Source of the DNA: Paraglaciecola mesophila
GTDB lineage: Bacteria; Pseudomonadota; Gammaproteobacteria; Enterobacterales; Alteromonadaceae
Assembly (NCBI RefSeq): GCF_009906955.1
Contig: NZ_CP047656.1
Coordinates: 682,001 to 746,000, forward strand
Direction: 5' to 3'
Length of the DNA stretch: 64,000 nucleotides
The translations under genes were made by a program, and so were the position numbers. Positions 46,613-57,962 of this stretch are shown here, piece by piece (position 1 is the stretch's first letter; every line of letters starts with the position of its first letter). The notes below the pieces were generated by a model. It had not been told where the DNA came from, made no database searches, and saw only the letters and a program-made list of their open reading frames with translations.

Positions 46613-48297
46613 GAGCTTAATGCTTCCAATAACGCGCGAGTCTTTTCAAGAGGTGAATCTGCGCGTGTGATTTCGCTTATCATAGCGATGCCAGATACCC
46701 CAAGTGCGTGAATGGCTTTCGCTCTTTGCAGATCAATACCGCCAATTGCTACCACCGGGTAGGTTAAACCACTTTGCCAGTAACTAAGTCCGTCTAATCC
46801 TTGCGGGATCCACGGCATGTCTTTACTTGTTGTCGCATAAACGGGACCGTAGGCAATGTAAGAAGGTTTAACAGCGTGTGCACGCGCTACTTCAAAGTGA
46901 CAATGGGTGCTGATCCCTAAGCGCAAACCTGCATTGCGGATTTGGTCTATCGGGTTAGCTGAGTCTTGCTGGGCAGCGATTAAATCTTCCTGACCTAAGT
47001 GCACCCCGTAAGCATGGTGTTTAATGGCCAGTTGCCAATAATCATTAATAAACAAACGACACTGGAAACGCTTTGCTATTTCAACCGCGCGTTTGATTTC
47101 CTCTTCAAGTGACTGCCCAGCTAAATCTTTTATTCTAAGTTGAATAGTTGATACCCCAAGTGGCAGCAGCATCTCTAGCCAATCAGCACGATCAACAATG
47201 GGATATAAGCCTAGCGGTGAATCACCGATATCAGGAAATGGCTGAACTGGGGTCAAAAATGAATGAGACTCAACACAACCCGCCCCGCCATTGTCATCAC
47301 GTAAATTAGGTAAACTCAGTTGCCCCGAAGGAAAACACCGAATATCAACTGCACCTTTAGTATGGGTGCCTCTATTATTTTCTGCCCCTTTACCATGGAT
47401 GTCCTTGTAATTTTCTGACCTATTAGTATGGGTGTCTTTGTTATTTTTTGACCCTTTAACATGGGTGTCCATGTAATTTTTAGGGTTAGAAAGTAAGCCC
47501 TTGGCGACATATAAACCTTGGGTAATAGCCATTTTTGCTATCACCACTGCATCTTTTAAGCAATAGCCAAGTGCAAGACAACTGGCTATTGCAGAGGCGA
47601 GAGCACAGCCAGTTCCTCTTGTATGCCGAGTGTCGACCCATTGATTCTGCAACCAAAACTGCTCCGTAGGACTGCAATAATAGTCTTGACTAAACTGCTT
47701 CGCACAAGGGCCGTGACCTCCTTTTATCAGCACTGTAGCGGCCCCTTTATCAAGCAGAATTCTTGCAGCATGTTTTATGTCTTGGTTGCTAAGAATGCGA
47801 AACCCTACTAACCGTTCAGCTTCAGGAATATTCGGGGTGATTAACGTGCAATAAGGCAGTAAAACGTCGGTGTAATACCTATGGCTGTCTTCACTTTCAT
47901 TGGCTGTTAGGTAATGACCACTGGTTGCAGTGCCGACGGGGTCACAAATAAGGGGAATGCCTAACGCTTGTTGAGCATCGATAATACTTTTTGCTTGTGC
48001 ATGCTGCCCAATTAATCCTGTTTTAATGGCGCTGGGCTGAAATGCGCTAACGGCTTTAATTTGTGCGTCAAACATCTCTTTTTCAACCGCGTTCACCCCC
48101 ATAACCTGTTGATTATTTTGCGCTGTAACCGCCGTGAGTACACTTAAGCACTGAACGTGAAAAGCGTGCTGCACTTTTATGTCCATTTGCATACCAGCTA
48201 GGCCTGCGCTGTCGCTGCCAGAAAAGGTTAAAACCGAGGGTTTTATACCGTTATTTAACGACTGGGGATCGCTGACGATTGCTTCATGGCTTATCAT
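46609..48297 (-). CDS. thiDE: Bifunctional HMP(-P) kinase / thiamine-phosphate synthase with repeat linker
   Basis: 562 aa. ThiD (about 15-265) has TFSGSDSAGLAGMQMDI, IKTGLIG and TRGTGCALASAIA; ThiE (about 350-560) has STIQLRIKD, FINDYWQLA, HLGQEDL and VVAIGGID. Together they phosphorylate HMP to HMP-PP and couple it to the thiazole phosphate. The linker (about 270-330) consists of four imperfect 11-residue repeats (NNKDTHTNRSE type), encoded by 33-bp DNA repeats at about 47345-47480. It lies between thiG and thiF. Confidence 0.92.
   Translation of the reverse strand: MISHEAIVSDPQSLNNGIKPSVLTFSGSDSAGLAGMQMDIKVQHAFHVQCLSVLTAVTAQNNQQVMGVNAVEKEMFDAQIKAVSAFQPSAIKTGLIGQHAQAKSIIDAQQALGIPLICDPVGTATSGHYLTANESEDSHRYYTDVLLPYCTLITPNIPEAERLVGFRILSNQDIKHAARILLDKGAATVLIKGGHGPCAKQFSQDYYCSPTEQFWLQNQWVDTRHTRGTGCALASAIASCLALGYCLKDAVVIAKMAITQGLYVAKGLLSNPKNYMDTHVKGSKNNKDTHTNRSENYKDIHGKGAENNRGTHTKGAVDIRCFPSGQLSLPNLRDDNGGAGCVESHSFLTPVQPFPDIGDSPLGLYPIVDRADWLEMLLPLGVSTIQLRIKDLAGQSLEEEIKRAVEIAKRFQCRLFINDYWQLAIKHHAYGVHLGQEDLIAAQQDSANPIDQIRNAGLRLGISTHCHFEVARAHAVKPSYIAYGPVYATTSKDMPWIPQGLDGLSYWQSGLTYPVVAIGGIDLQRAKAIHALGVSGIAMISEITRADSPLEKTRALLEALSS
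47345..47480 (-). repeat. Four imperfect 33-bp repeats inside the thiDE linker
   Basis: On the minus strand the units encode NYMDTHVKGSK, NNKDTHTNRSE, NYKDIHGKGAE and NNRGTHTKGAV. They are in frame, so changes in number would alter only the linker length between ThiD and ThiE. Confidence 0.8.
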
Positions 48298-48299
48298 GC

Positions 48300-49100
48300 T
48301 CAGCCACCTAGCTCATGTTTGTCTTGGTGCCAAAACGGCGTACCCAATACCGGTGTGCTCGGCTTAGCTAAATCTCGCTGTTGCATGACGCCTGCTTCGA
48401 AGCCATTTCGCCCAGCACAAATTCCATCACGAAATCCCCTTGCCATCATCACAGGGTCGTTTGCCTCAGCCACTGCTGTGTTGAGTAATACACCATCAAA
48501 CCCCAACTCCATTGCCTGTGCCGCATGGGAAGGCACACCGAGTCCTGCGTCAATAATCAAGGTGGTATCGGGCAAGCGAGCTCTGAGAATTTGTAGGGCA
48601 TACGGGTTCATGAGTCCTCTACCTGTACCAATAGGAGCCCCCCAAGGCATAACAATTTTGCACCCTGCGGTAACTAAACGCTCTGCGAGCACTAAGTCAT
48701 CGGTAGCATAAGGAAAGACTTCAAAACCCTGTGCAATCAACTCTTTCGTAGCTTCTAATAGCGCAAAGGGATCAGGCTGCAAATTATATTCATCCCCCAG
48801 TACTTCCAGCTTTATCCAGTGGGTATTAAATACTTCCCGCGCCATATTTGCGGTTGTGATAGCATCTTTCGCACTGTAGCAACCCGCTGTGTTGGGCAAT
48901 ATATGCCGGTTAAGATTTTGTATGTGCTGCCAAAAAGACTGCCCTCCTTGTTGTGTTGGTAACTGGCGGCGCAATGAGACAGTTACCACTTCTGCCGAGG
49001 ATTCAACAATAGCTTGCTGCATGATTTGTGGCGAAGGATATAAAGACGAACCAATTAAAAACCGGCTATCGAGTGTCACATCTGCAAGTTGCCAACTCAT
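48300..49100 (-). CDS. thiG: Thiazole synthase
   Basis: 266 aa from the ATG at 49100, directly after the ThiS stop with one base between and GGGGG as RBS. Motifs: [20 protein letters not shown] ([18 protein letters not shown]), [16 protein letters not shown] and [30 protein letters not shown]. It condenses DXP, dehydroglycine and sulfur from ThiS-COSH to the thiazole; Lys forms the Schiff base. Confidence 0.95.
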   Translation of the reverse strand: MSWQLADVTLDSRFLIGSSLYPSPQIMQQAIVESSAEVVTVSLRRQLPTQQGGQSFWQHIQNLNRHILPNTAGCYSAKDAITTANMAREVFNTHWIKLEVLGDEYNLQPDPFALLEATKELIAQGFEVFPYATDDLVLAERLVTAGCKIVMPWGAPIGTGRGLMNPYALQILRARLPDTTLIIDAGLGVPSHAAQAMELGFDGVLLNTAVAEANDPVMMARGFRDGICAGRNGFEAGVMQQRDLAKPSTPVLGTPFWHQDKHELGG

Positions 49101-49101
49101 T

Positions 49102-49299
49102 TTAGCCCCCTTGCATCGGTGTGAATGCATCAAGCGAATCTGCATCTTGTAAAATCACACTATTATGTTCATTTTTAGGCACAAATTGACCATTTACCGC
49201 CACGGCGCACATCTGCGGAGCCCCTAATTCAAGCAGTACCTCAGGTAACGCCTGCGCTTTCAACTGATGCGGCTCACCATTAAATTGAATCGTTATCAT
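49102..49299 (-). CDS. thiS: Sulfur carrier protein ThiS
   Basis: 65 aa ubiquitin-like protein: [26 protein letters not shown] and the diglycine end MQGG where ThiF adenylates and the thiocarboxylate forms. Overlaps thiO by 4 bp (49296-49299). ThiS feeds sulfur to ThiG. Confidence 0.93.
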   Translation of the reverse strand: MITIQFNGEPHQLKAQALPEVLLELGAPQMCAVAVNGQFVPKNEHNSVILQDADSLDAFTPMQGG

Positions 49300-50465
49300 G
49301 AAACCTCCTGTATAAGTTCAGAAAAAAGTGACCCTTGTGCCGTAGAAAACAGACGATGACAAGCCTCTTGCGCTAAATAAGGAGCGAGTAAATACCCGTG
49401 TCGATATAAGCCATTTATTTGCATCACCTGCTTGTTGCACAGAATTTTAGGTAGATTGTCAGCGAATGCAGGACGGCAATTGGTGGCACAATGAAGTATT
49501 TTAGCTTCAGCAAACCCTGTATCAATTGAGTAAGCAGCAGAGAGCAACTCGAGCGCAGAGCGTACACTAATAGGACCATGGTCTTCGCTTTCTATTTGGC
49601 TCGCGCCAATTACAAAGTGTTGGTCATTTCTAGGCGCGATATATAGTTTGTATCTGGGGTGCATCATGCGCACAGCTTGCTTTAGTTCAACATCAGGGGC
49701 ATGCAGGATGATCACTTCACCGCGTACACCACGCAACTGTATATCTTGCTGTGCAGCTAAATCAGACTTTGCACCTAACCCTCGGCAATCGATCACGTGA
49801 TCAAATATCTGTCTACCTGCGGGCAAATGTACCGCCGCTCGGCCTTTGTCTTGGCCTTGCGAGATGCTCTCAATTTTATCAACATGGCTATTTGCCTGCC
49901 AATTGACTCCAGCGCTCATCAAATACCGAGCAAGCCCTTGCATAACTTTATCGCTATCAAGCCACGCTTCTTTGTGCAAGTGCAGTGCGTGGGTAAACCC
50001 CGTTGCAAGTGCAGGCGCATAGCGGCGAAGCTCATTATGCTCAAGCATGTGCATATGCGCGGATAATTCACCTCCCATTAAATTCGGTAGTTTAGTGTTT
50101 AGCTGCTGGTAAAAACGCTCAAAATACGGCTTATCCTGCTGATGCGCCACCACTAGCGTTCCCTGATTGTATAGTGTTAGTCGCTCGGGTATAGCTGCGT
50201 TTACCGTGCGTAAAATATCAGGCCAGCGCTCAAGGGACACCATGCCCATACTAAATACCTCACTTTCTGCGCTTTCCAGCTCACTGTATGGTGACAACAT
50301 ACCGGCAGCGGTGTATGCAGCTGCATGACCTGACGCTACCGGGTCTTTGTCAAACAAGGTTACGGAGACTGGCTCGGGGCGATTAATGAGCTGCCAAGCC
50401 AATACTCGCCCCATAATTCCAGCCCCCACGATTGCAAATTGTGTCTTGCTAACCGCTTGCTTCAT
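49296..50465 (-). CDS. thiO: Glycine oxidase (FAD-dependent)
   Basis: 389 aa from the ATG at 50465; an extended frame to 50582 runs into thiC and is rejected. The FAD motif FAIVGAGIMGRVLAWQL and C-terminal NGLYRHGYLLAPYLAQEA match ThiO/DadA-type oxidases. It oxidises glycine to iminoglycine, the thiazole precursor, so the organism uses the aerobic route rather than ThiH. It lies between thiC (stop 7 bp upstream) and thiS. Confidence 0.92.
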   Translation of the reverse strand: MKQAVSKTQFAIVGAGIMGRVLAWQLINRPEPVSVTLFDKDPVASGHAAAYTAAGMLSPYSELESAESEVFSMGMVSLERWPDILRTVNAAIPERLTLYNQGTLVVAHQQDKPYFERFYQQLNTKLPNLMGGELSAHMHMLEHNELRRYAPALATGFTHALHLHKEAWLDSDKVMQGLARYLMSAGVNWQANSHVDKIESISQGQDKGRAAVHLPAGRQIFDHVIDCRGLGAKSDLAAQQDIQLRGVRGEVIILHAPDVELKQAVRMMHPRYKLYIAPRNDQHFVIGASQIESEDHGPISVRSALELLSAAYSIDTGFAEAKILHCATNCRPAFADNLPKILCNKQVMQINGLYRHGYLLAPYLAQEACHRLFSTAQGSLFSELIQEVS

Positions 50466-50472
50466 GGATGAA

Positions 50473-52374
<1,902 letters not shown>

Positions 52375-52408
52375 TTAAAAAATACAGGCGCGCGGAAAAC
52401 GAAAACAA

Positions 52409-52427
52409 ACATCCCAAGACAGGATGT
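52409..52427 (-). terminator. Expression-platform hairpin of the TPP riboswitch
   Basis: ACATCC and GGATGT pair around 7 bases; on the minus strand TTTGTTTTCGTTTT follows, a probable intrinsic terminator formed when TPP is bound. Confidence 0.65.
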
Positions 52428-52431
52428 GCTG

Positions 52432-52513
52432 CTCATTCCTACGCCGATACTAGTCGGATCAGGTTCTACGGGTTTGTATTACTACATCTCAGCCAAAAAA
52501 GGCGCCCCGAGAG
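52432..52513 (-). ncRNA. TPP riboswitch (THI element) upstream of thiC
   Basis: On the minus strand the conserved parts are present in order: GGGGCGCC, GGCTGAGA, ACCCGTAGAACCTGATCCG and TATCGGCGTAGGAA. It binds thiamine pyrophosphate and controls the thi operon; the terminator hairpin (52409-52427) next to it suggests transcriptional control. Confidence 0.96.
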
Positions 52514-52514
52514 C

Positions 52515-53050
52515 GAATGCGGATAATAGGACAACAAAATTAAAAATACTAGCCCCTAATTTTTGCGCGAATTTTTAACCAATACTGCCCTCTAATAAGC
52601 ATTTTGAACTAAACACAAAACGTAATTTTAAGGGAAAAAGGCAAAAAGCAGATAAAACCTAAAATTCACTAAAAACCTTAAAAAATATCGTTATAATGCA
52701 GCCAAAATTCATAAAGGTGCGAATATAAAATATGAAAAACAAGACTACCTACTAACACGTTAGCGACGTTTAGCGTCACTTTACATTCAGCAGATTTTTA
52801 TGAATAACCCTAAAATATTCGCGTTTTTTATGGGGGAAGTACTTTCAGCGAGGAAAAAATTAAGCCTATTTTTTACTTAAACAGCTTCGGCTAAGCTCGT
52901 TATCATTTGTCCAACGAGACCAAGTTGAACACGTAAAGCCTCATTAATGAGTGTTCCCGCGCTTAGTAGCACGCTTAAGGCCATTAACTCGTATTGATAC
53001 AACACAAACGCTGTTATCATAAGTGAATTATTATATTGAAAGGCGTTACC
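52515..53050. other. Intergenic region between thi operon and RRM protein gene
   Basis: 536 bp. Apart from the thi promoter it holds a long AT-rich leader for the RRM gene, a micro-ORF (52732-52755, MKNKTTY) and a small GACG/CGTC hairpin (52767-52779). A long 5' leader would suit a cold-inducible RNA-binding protein gene, but this is inference. Confidence 0.4.
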
Positions 53051-53320
53051 ATGAAATTATTGATCCGTAATTTAGACCGCACCACGACACAAGACGAACT
53101 GCGCACCCTTTTTGAAGGTTATGGGGTTGTTCAATCATGCACAATCGTAATGGACCCTGCTACCCATAGCTCTAAAGGGTTTGGCTTTATTGAAATGCCA
53201 AAAGTAGGCGACGCAAAAGCAGCGACAATTAACTTAAATGGCCACACATTAGGGGCTAATAAAATTCGCGTGAAAAAAGCAGACGATAAGGTTGAAAGCA
53301 CAGAAAAACCAAACGAATAA
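53051..53320 (+). CDS. Small RRM-type RNA-binding protein
   Basis: 89 aa from the ATG at 53051 (AAAGG upstream); the TTG at 53036 adds five residues. One RRM fold with RNP2 (LLIRNL) and RNP1 (KGFGFIEM). Proteins of this kind occur in cyanobacteria and marine gammaproteobacteria and are often cold-induced RNA chaperones. A strong terminator follows. Confidence 0.9.
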   Translation: MKLLIRNLDRTTTQDELRTLFEGYGVVQSCTIVMDPATHSSKGFGFIEMPKVGDAKAATINLNGHTLGANKIRVKKADDKVESTEKPNE

Positions 53321-53366
53321 GCGAAACTAAGGAAAACCTGTTAACGCCGAAAGGTTAAAAACAGTG

Positions 53367-53401
53367 AAAGGGCTAACAGAATCAATGTCTGTTAGCCCTT
53401 T
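53367..53401 (+). terminator. Strong terminator after the RRM gene
   Basis: AAAGGGCTAACAGA (53367-53380) pairs with TCTGTTAGCCCTTT (53388-53401), 14 bp, with TTTT following. Confidence 0.9.
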
Positions 53402-53438
53402 TACGAGTAGGAAGTATCTCCCTTAATCATATTTCTCG

Positions 53439-53573
53439 TTATATACGCGCTTTTTTACGCTGTAGATAATTGTCAATTGAATACTTACCTGCCCCTGCAA
53501 ACAGTAGATAAAGTAAACTGACAAATATCAACATATCGGCTCTAGCTTGATGCTGCGCGCGCCAAAATCCATG
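53439..53573 (-). pseudogene. Remnant of a DoxX-family membrane protein (C-terminal fragment)
   Basis: Minus-strand frame with IFVSLLYLLFAGAGKYSIDNYL, which resembles the C-terminus of DoxX/DoxD-type proteins. No N-terminal DoxX helices lie upstream: the preceding frame (to 53768) is of low-complexity, non-family sequence. A degraded gene is the likeliest explanation; a small unrelated membrane protein is possible. Confidence 0.4.
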
Positions 53574-53816
53574 GCGGCTTAGCATATCTAATCTCTTTGC
53601 TGCGACGTTTAGCGGCGCTTTAAGACAAATTTCTTTTGATAAATGAGCTTTCGGAATGACGCTGCCACGCCTACCTAAAGTCCTATTTAATAATACTCGA
53701 GTTGAATAACGCTTTTTAAAATTGACAGTGTCAATATAAAATATATGATGGTTTGTTCCGTTGATCACAGCAGTTTTAAAACAATGCTCTTAAAATTAAC
53801 AAAGTAAAGGGTAACG

Positions 53817-54440
53817 ATGCCAAAAGTACTGTCTGAAGAAGAGATAGCCTGTTTTCGCAATCGCATGTGCGACCATGCGCTAGCGTCATTTGCTAAAAGC
53901 GGCGTCGAAGGGATTTCACTGCGCGGGCTAGCCGCTGATTTACGCTGCAGCCGTACTACGCCGTATCGCTACTTTAAAAACAAAGCTGATATTCTTGCCG
54001 CACTGCGCCAGCGAGAGTTCGCACGCATTGCTGATACCCTAGAAAATGCACTGAGTAAAGAGCCAACCCTAAGTAAACAATTAAGCGCGCTTTGCCATGC
54101 ATACTTTGAATTTGCTTTGGCATTCCCCGATTCATACCGCGTTATGTATAGCGTGTCGCAACCTGATTTGAGCAAATATACCGATCTTGAGAACGAAATA
54201 TTACGCAGCAGTATGCCAATGCGACAGGTTGTCAAATCCGCTATAAGCGCGGGGATCTTAAAAGGTGACCCGGTCGAAATATGTTATGTGATTTGGGCTG
54301 GGTTACACGGCTTAATATCGCTGCACCTGTCTCACATGTTGGGTGAACAGCGAGACGTAGCACAGCTTGCAACCGTTATGATTGACGCTCTATTACGCAG
54401 TGTTAGTGATGAGCCGACTTCATCTGAATCCAACAAGTAA
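53817..54440 (+). CDS. TetR-family transcriptional regulator
   Basis: 207 aa. N-terminal helix-turn-helix GVEGISLRGLAADLRCSRTTPYRYFKNKADILAAL is diagnostic. The remainder is an all-helical ligand domain. Upstream of an ene-reductase gene and an MFS exporter, it probably represses that cluster in response to an electrophile or drug. Confidence 0.9.
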   Translation: MPKVLSEEEIACFRNRMCDHALASFAKSGVEGISLRGLAADLRCSRTTPYRYFKNKADILAALRQREFARIADTLENALSKEPTLSKQLSALCHAYFEFALAFPDSYRVMYSVSQPDLSKYTDLENEILRSSMPMRQVVKSAISAGILKGDPVEICYVIWAGLHGLISLHLSHMLGEQRDVAQLATVMIDALLRSVSDEPTSSESNK

Positions 54441-54471
54441 ACGACAATAAATGAATATCAAGGACAACAAT

Positions 54472-55575
54472 ATGAGTAACAAAGTAGATACGCTGTTCAC
54501 CCCGTTTAAACACAAAGGTCTATCCTTGGATAACCGAGTGGTAATGGCCCCAATGACGCGAGAGTTTTCTCCCGGTGGTGTGCCATCGTCTGAGGTGGCC
54601 GATTATTATCGTCGCCGTGCACAAGGTGGCACGGGCTTAATCATCACCGAAGGCACGACCATAAATGATCCTGTGGCGACCATGAGTGAGCGTATTCCTC
54701 AGTTTCATGGTGACGCAGCGCTCGCTGGGTGGGAGGAAACCGTTAAAGCTGTGCACAGCGCAGGTGGTAAAATAATGCCGCAGTTATGGCACGTGGGTAT
54801 GGCTCGCCCTCAAAAGAAAGCGCCGTACCCTGAACTCCCTAGTGTAGGCCCATCTGGTTTGTTTAAACCTGGCAAGCAAGTATCGGAGCCGATGACACAA
54901 GTACAAATTGAAACTGTGATTGAAGGCTTTGCAAATGCTGCCGCAGATGCTCAGCGAATTGGCTTTGATGGCGTTGAGATCCACGGAGCCCATGGTTATT
55001 TGATTGATCAATTCTTCTGGGAAGGTACGAATCAGCGCACCGATGCCTGGGGTGGCAGCATGGCGAATCGTGGTCGTTTAGCGGTTGAAATTATTAAGGC
55101 TATTCGCGCCATCACATCACCCGACTTCCCCATCGTGTTACGCTATTCACAGTGGAAACAACAAGACTACACAGCAAGGTTAGCCGAAACTCCGCAATTA
55201 CTGGAAGAGTTTTTGGCTCCATTGAGCGACGCCGGAGTCGACGTATTCCATTGTTCACAGCGCCGATATTGGGAAAACGAGTTCGACGGAAGTGAATTAA
55301 ACCTAGCCGGTTGGACAAAAAAACTAACAGGCAAGCCAACCATTTCTGTAGGCTCAGTGGGCTTAAACGAAGACTTCTTCAGCGCATTTGCAGGAAAAGG
55401 CTCAAACACCCGCTCAATTGACGATCTCATTGAGCGGATGGACAAAGGCGAGTTTGATTTGATCGCAGTTGGCCGCGCCCTACTGCAAGATCCTAAGTGG
55501 GCTGATAAGATTCGCCACGGTAAATTAGAAGAACTTGAGCAGTACTCGGGCGAAGCGCTGACGACTTTGTCTTAG
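54472..55575 (+). CDS. Old-yellow-enzyme-type NADH:flavin oxidoreductase (ene-reductase)
   Basis: 367 aa from the ATG at 54472 (AAGGAC upstream); an ATG at 54451 is less likely. FMN barrel motifs: APMTREFSPGG, QLWHVGMARPQ, the His pair in GVEIHGAHGYLIDQFFW, the family GGSMANRGRL and VGRALLQDPKWADKI. It reduces activated double bonds, nitroesters or quinones. Immediately follows the TetR gene and precedes the MFS gene by 214 bp. Confidence 0.9.
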   Translation: MSNKVDTLFTPFKHKGLSLDNRVVMAPMTREFSPGGVPSSEVADYYRRRAQGGTGLIITEGTTINDPVATMSERIPQFHGDAALAGWEETVKAVHSAGGKIMPQLWHVGMARPQKKAPYPELPSVGPSGLFKPGKQVSEPMTQVQIETVIEGFANAAADAQRIGFDGVEIHGAHGYLIDQFFWEGTNQRTDAWGGSMANRGRLAVEIIKAIRAITSPDFPIVLRYSQWKQQDYTARLAETPQLLEEFLAPLSDAGVDVFHCSQRRYWENEFDGSELNLAGWTKKLTGKPTISVGSVGLNEDFFSAFAGKGSNTRSIDDLIERMDKGEFDLIAVGRALLQDPKWADKIRHGKLEELEQYSGEALTTLS

Positions 55576-55789
55576 CCTCATTATGCTTTGACTCGCCTAA
55601 GTAGCTCGCTCTGCTTAGGCAATTCAAAACAGATGGATTATGTGTACCCGAAAAATGTCGTCACTGAGTCAGCATTCATATTAAGTATTGTAACGAATAT
55701 GATTAAGCCATTGAATAATATCGTTAAAATTTATCTCGTACGATACTTGTTATCCAGAAATCAGATTAAATAGAGAAAAAGTGCCCCCT

Positions 55790-56983
55790 ATGAGCCATCC
55801 AACCGCTGCCAATGCGTTAGCCAAACGCACGTTACTATTAGCTGCAGCCGCTATGGGGTTTGCACAAACCGTGTTGTTTGCCATTCTTGCACCATTAGGG
55901 CGAGAAATCGGCTTAATAGAAGTACAAATTGGCGCGATTATCTCTTGTTCGTCATTAACCATATTTTTGGTCAGTCCCTTGTGGGGGCGAGCCAGTGATA
56001 TGTGGGGCCGACGAAAAGTGTTGTTGATCGGTTTATTTGGCTATTCATTAGGGACCATTTTATTTGCTGGTGTGTTTCAGGCTGCGCTTCTGGGGTATCT
56101 TATCCCCCTTATCGCGCTTGCACTTTTGATCACAACCCGGGTTGCTAATGCTGTCGTGATGGCTGCTGTTACCCCATCAGCCAATGCATATATGGCTGAT
56201 ATCACCACAGTAAAAGATCGTATAAAAGGCATGGGAGCCATTGGTGCAGCAACCAACATTGGCTCTATTCTTGGCCCCGCAGTAGGTGGTTTACTGGCCA
56301 GTATTAGCTTGCTAACGCCCTTGTATTTTTCAGTCATACTTACCTTAGGCGCTGCCGTTCTCGCCGTTTACGCGTTACCTGTATTACCCAGGCCGACAGA
56401 AATAAAAGTATTACCTAAATTAAAGTACACCGACCCAAGAATTTTCCCCTTAGTGGTGGCTGGGGTGTTGCTCTTCATGGGCTTTGCTATCGTGCAGCAA
56501 ACCATCGCCTTTCGCTTTCAAGATGTATTGGCATTAGACGGTACGCAAACAGCCAAAATAGTCGGTGTTAGCTTAATGCTCTCTGCCGCAGCAGCCCTTT
56601 TTGTGCAACTATTGGTTATACCTAGGCTATCTGTTCGTCCTTTTGTTTTGTTACGCATGTCGATGCCGATGATGATGATTGCCTTTGCTATTATGGCCAT
56701 AGCCGATACGCAAACTATGTACATTATCGCCATGAGTATTTTAGGTCTTGGGATGGGGTTCGCTGGCCCAGGTTTTATGGCTGGGGCCTCAATTGCGGTA
56801 TCTGCGGATGAACAAGGTGCAGTAGCAGGTGTTGCAGGTGCGTGCCCGCCACTAGGATTTACTGTGGGCCCGATACTGGGCACCTATCTGTATTCTATCG
56901 ATGGCACACTGCCCTACTGGTTTGCGTTTGGTTGCTACTTTTTGTTGTTTTTCTTCACCCTGAAGTTTAAAGACAAACACTAA
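55790..56983 (+). CDS. MFS transporter, probable drug/toxin efflux pump
   Basis: 397 aa from the ATG at 55790. About 12 membrane segments; the loop motif between TM2 and TM3 GRASDMWGRRKVLLIG is the MFS signature, and ATNIGSILGPAVGGLLA resembles motif C of drug:H+ antiporters. Export of the compound sensed by the TetR regulator is plausible; substrate unknown. Confidence 0.85.
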   Translation: MSHPTAANALAKRTLLLAAAAMGFAQTVLFAILAPLGREIGLIEVQIGAIISCSSLTIFLVSPLWGRASDMWGRRKVLLIGLFGYSLGTILFAGVFQAALLGYLIPLIALALLITTRVANAVVMAAVTPSANAYMADITTVKDRIKGMGAIGAATNIGSILGPAVGGLLASISLLTPLYFSVILTLGAAVLAVYALPVLPRPTEIKVLPKLKYTDPRIFPLVVAGVLLFMGFAIVQQTIAFRFQDVLALDGTQTAKIVGVSLMLSAAAALFVQLLVIPRLSVRPFVLLRMSMPMMMIAFAIMAIADTQTMYIIAMSILGLGMGFAGPGFMAGASIAVSADEQGAVAGVAGACPPLGFTVGPILGTYLYSIDGTLPYWFAFGCYFLLFFFTLKFKDKH

Positions 56984-57161
56984 TCCCTTTGCCCCAAATA
57001 CATGGAATGAGATGCATGAGACCTGATGCTTGAGACGTATTGCGTGAAAAGAAACGGCTTAATTGACTAACTCACAAGCGTAAATGCTTATCTCACCTCC
57101 TAGCAGACAAGGCCGAAAATTGAAAACACCGGTTAACGAAGTGGGCGTATTCACTGCTTTA

Positions 57162-57617
57162 TTATTTACCTTTAGTTACCACCTCATACACTTTACACAA
57201 CAGATAAACGCTAGCGCCGGCAGCAAAAGAAAACATATAAGCCGTTATGGGTACAAAAATGTAAGCTATTGCGGAAGTAGAAGATGCATGTTCAGCCGTA
57301 TACAGCGGGCTAGTTATTGACCAATAACCACAAAAGATAACCCATACGGCGACGAGCAAACTTACACATAAAGAGAGCCTGCCCTTGAGTGATTCAAGAA
57401 GTTTAGTGCAAATAGCACACGCAATAAGGCTTACAAACGGAATTAACCGTATAGAGCCAATCAATATTGCTCCAGTAAAACTAGAATGACCAAACGCTTT
57501 TTGCGCAGCCTGTTCAAGTTCAAAACCACCGACTATCAAAAGCACCAATAAATGATTGAAATCTTCATAAAGCAATATAAATGACGCGATACACGCTAAA
57601 ATAAATCCTTTTCTCAC
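57162..57617 (-). CDS. Membrane protein of unknown function
   Basis: 151 aa, GTG start at 57617 with AAGGAG five bases upstream. Four hydrophobic segments (about 5-30, 48-68, 80-100, 117-140). No conserved family motif recognised. It stands alone between the MFS gene and the chemoreceptor. Confidence 0.65.
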   Translation of the reverse strand: MRKGFILACIASFILLYEDFNHLLVLLIVGGFELEQAAQKAFGHSSFTGAILIGSIRLIPFVSLIACAICTKLLESLKGRLSLCVSLLVAVWVIFCGYWSITSPLYTAEHASSTSAIAYIFVPITAYMFSFAAGASVYLLCKVYEVVTKGK

Positions 57618-57962
57618 ATTTTCTCCTTAAGCAGCACTAACGTTCCAAATATATCCCGCATTAAAATTACCTATCAGCGATAAGAAGTGCTTGCACCAAT
57701 AGGGTTCAATGTTATTTATGTGATATAGACCTTGCTTAGTTTTGGTGCTTCCCTTTGGTGTGTATTCTAGTGGTGTTACGTTAACACTTTTTCTACATTA
57801 TGCGCAAAACGGTTAAAATTATGCATGATTTTGGCGCACGGTTGGGCATTTTATCAACAAAACGTCGGTTATTTTACGAATTTGGTTATCTTGACATTTA
57901 GGCACTGATGTTGCTCTGCCTGTGCATCACTGAATTTATTTGCATGTTTGTTGGGAGGCGCT
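57618..57962. other. Divergent promoter region between membrane protein and chemoreceptor
   Basis: 345 bp, no ORF. TAAAATTACC and GCGATAA near 57662-57683 resemble parts of a flagellar sigma-28 promoter but with wrong spacing, so I do not call it. Confidence 0.35.

Noticed and set aside
55588..55773. 61-codon ORF between the ene-reductase and MFS genes
   Set aside because: No RBS or protein-like composition; it lies in the leader of the MFS gene.
57662..57683. Sigma-28-like promoter parts upstream of the chemoreceptor
   Set aside because: The distance between the TAAA and GCGATAA parts is about 4 bases too short and the site is nearly 300 bp from the start codon.
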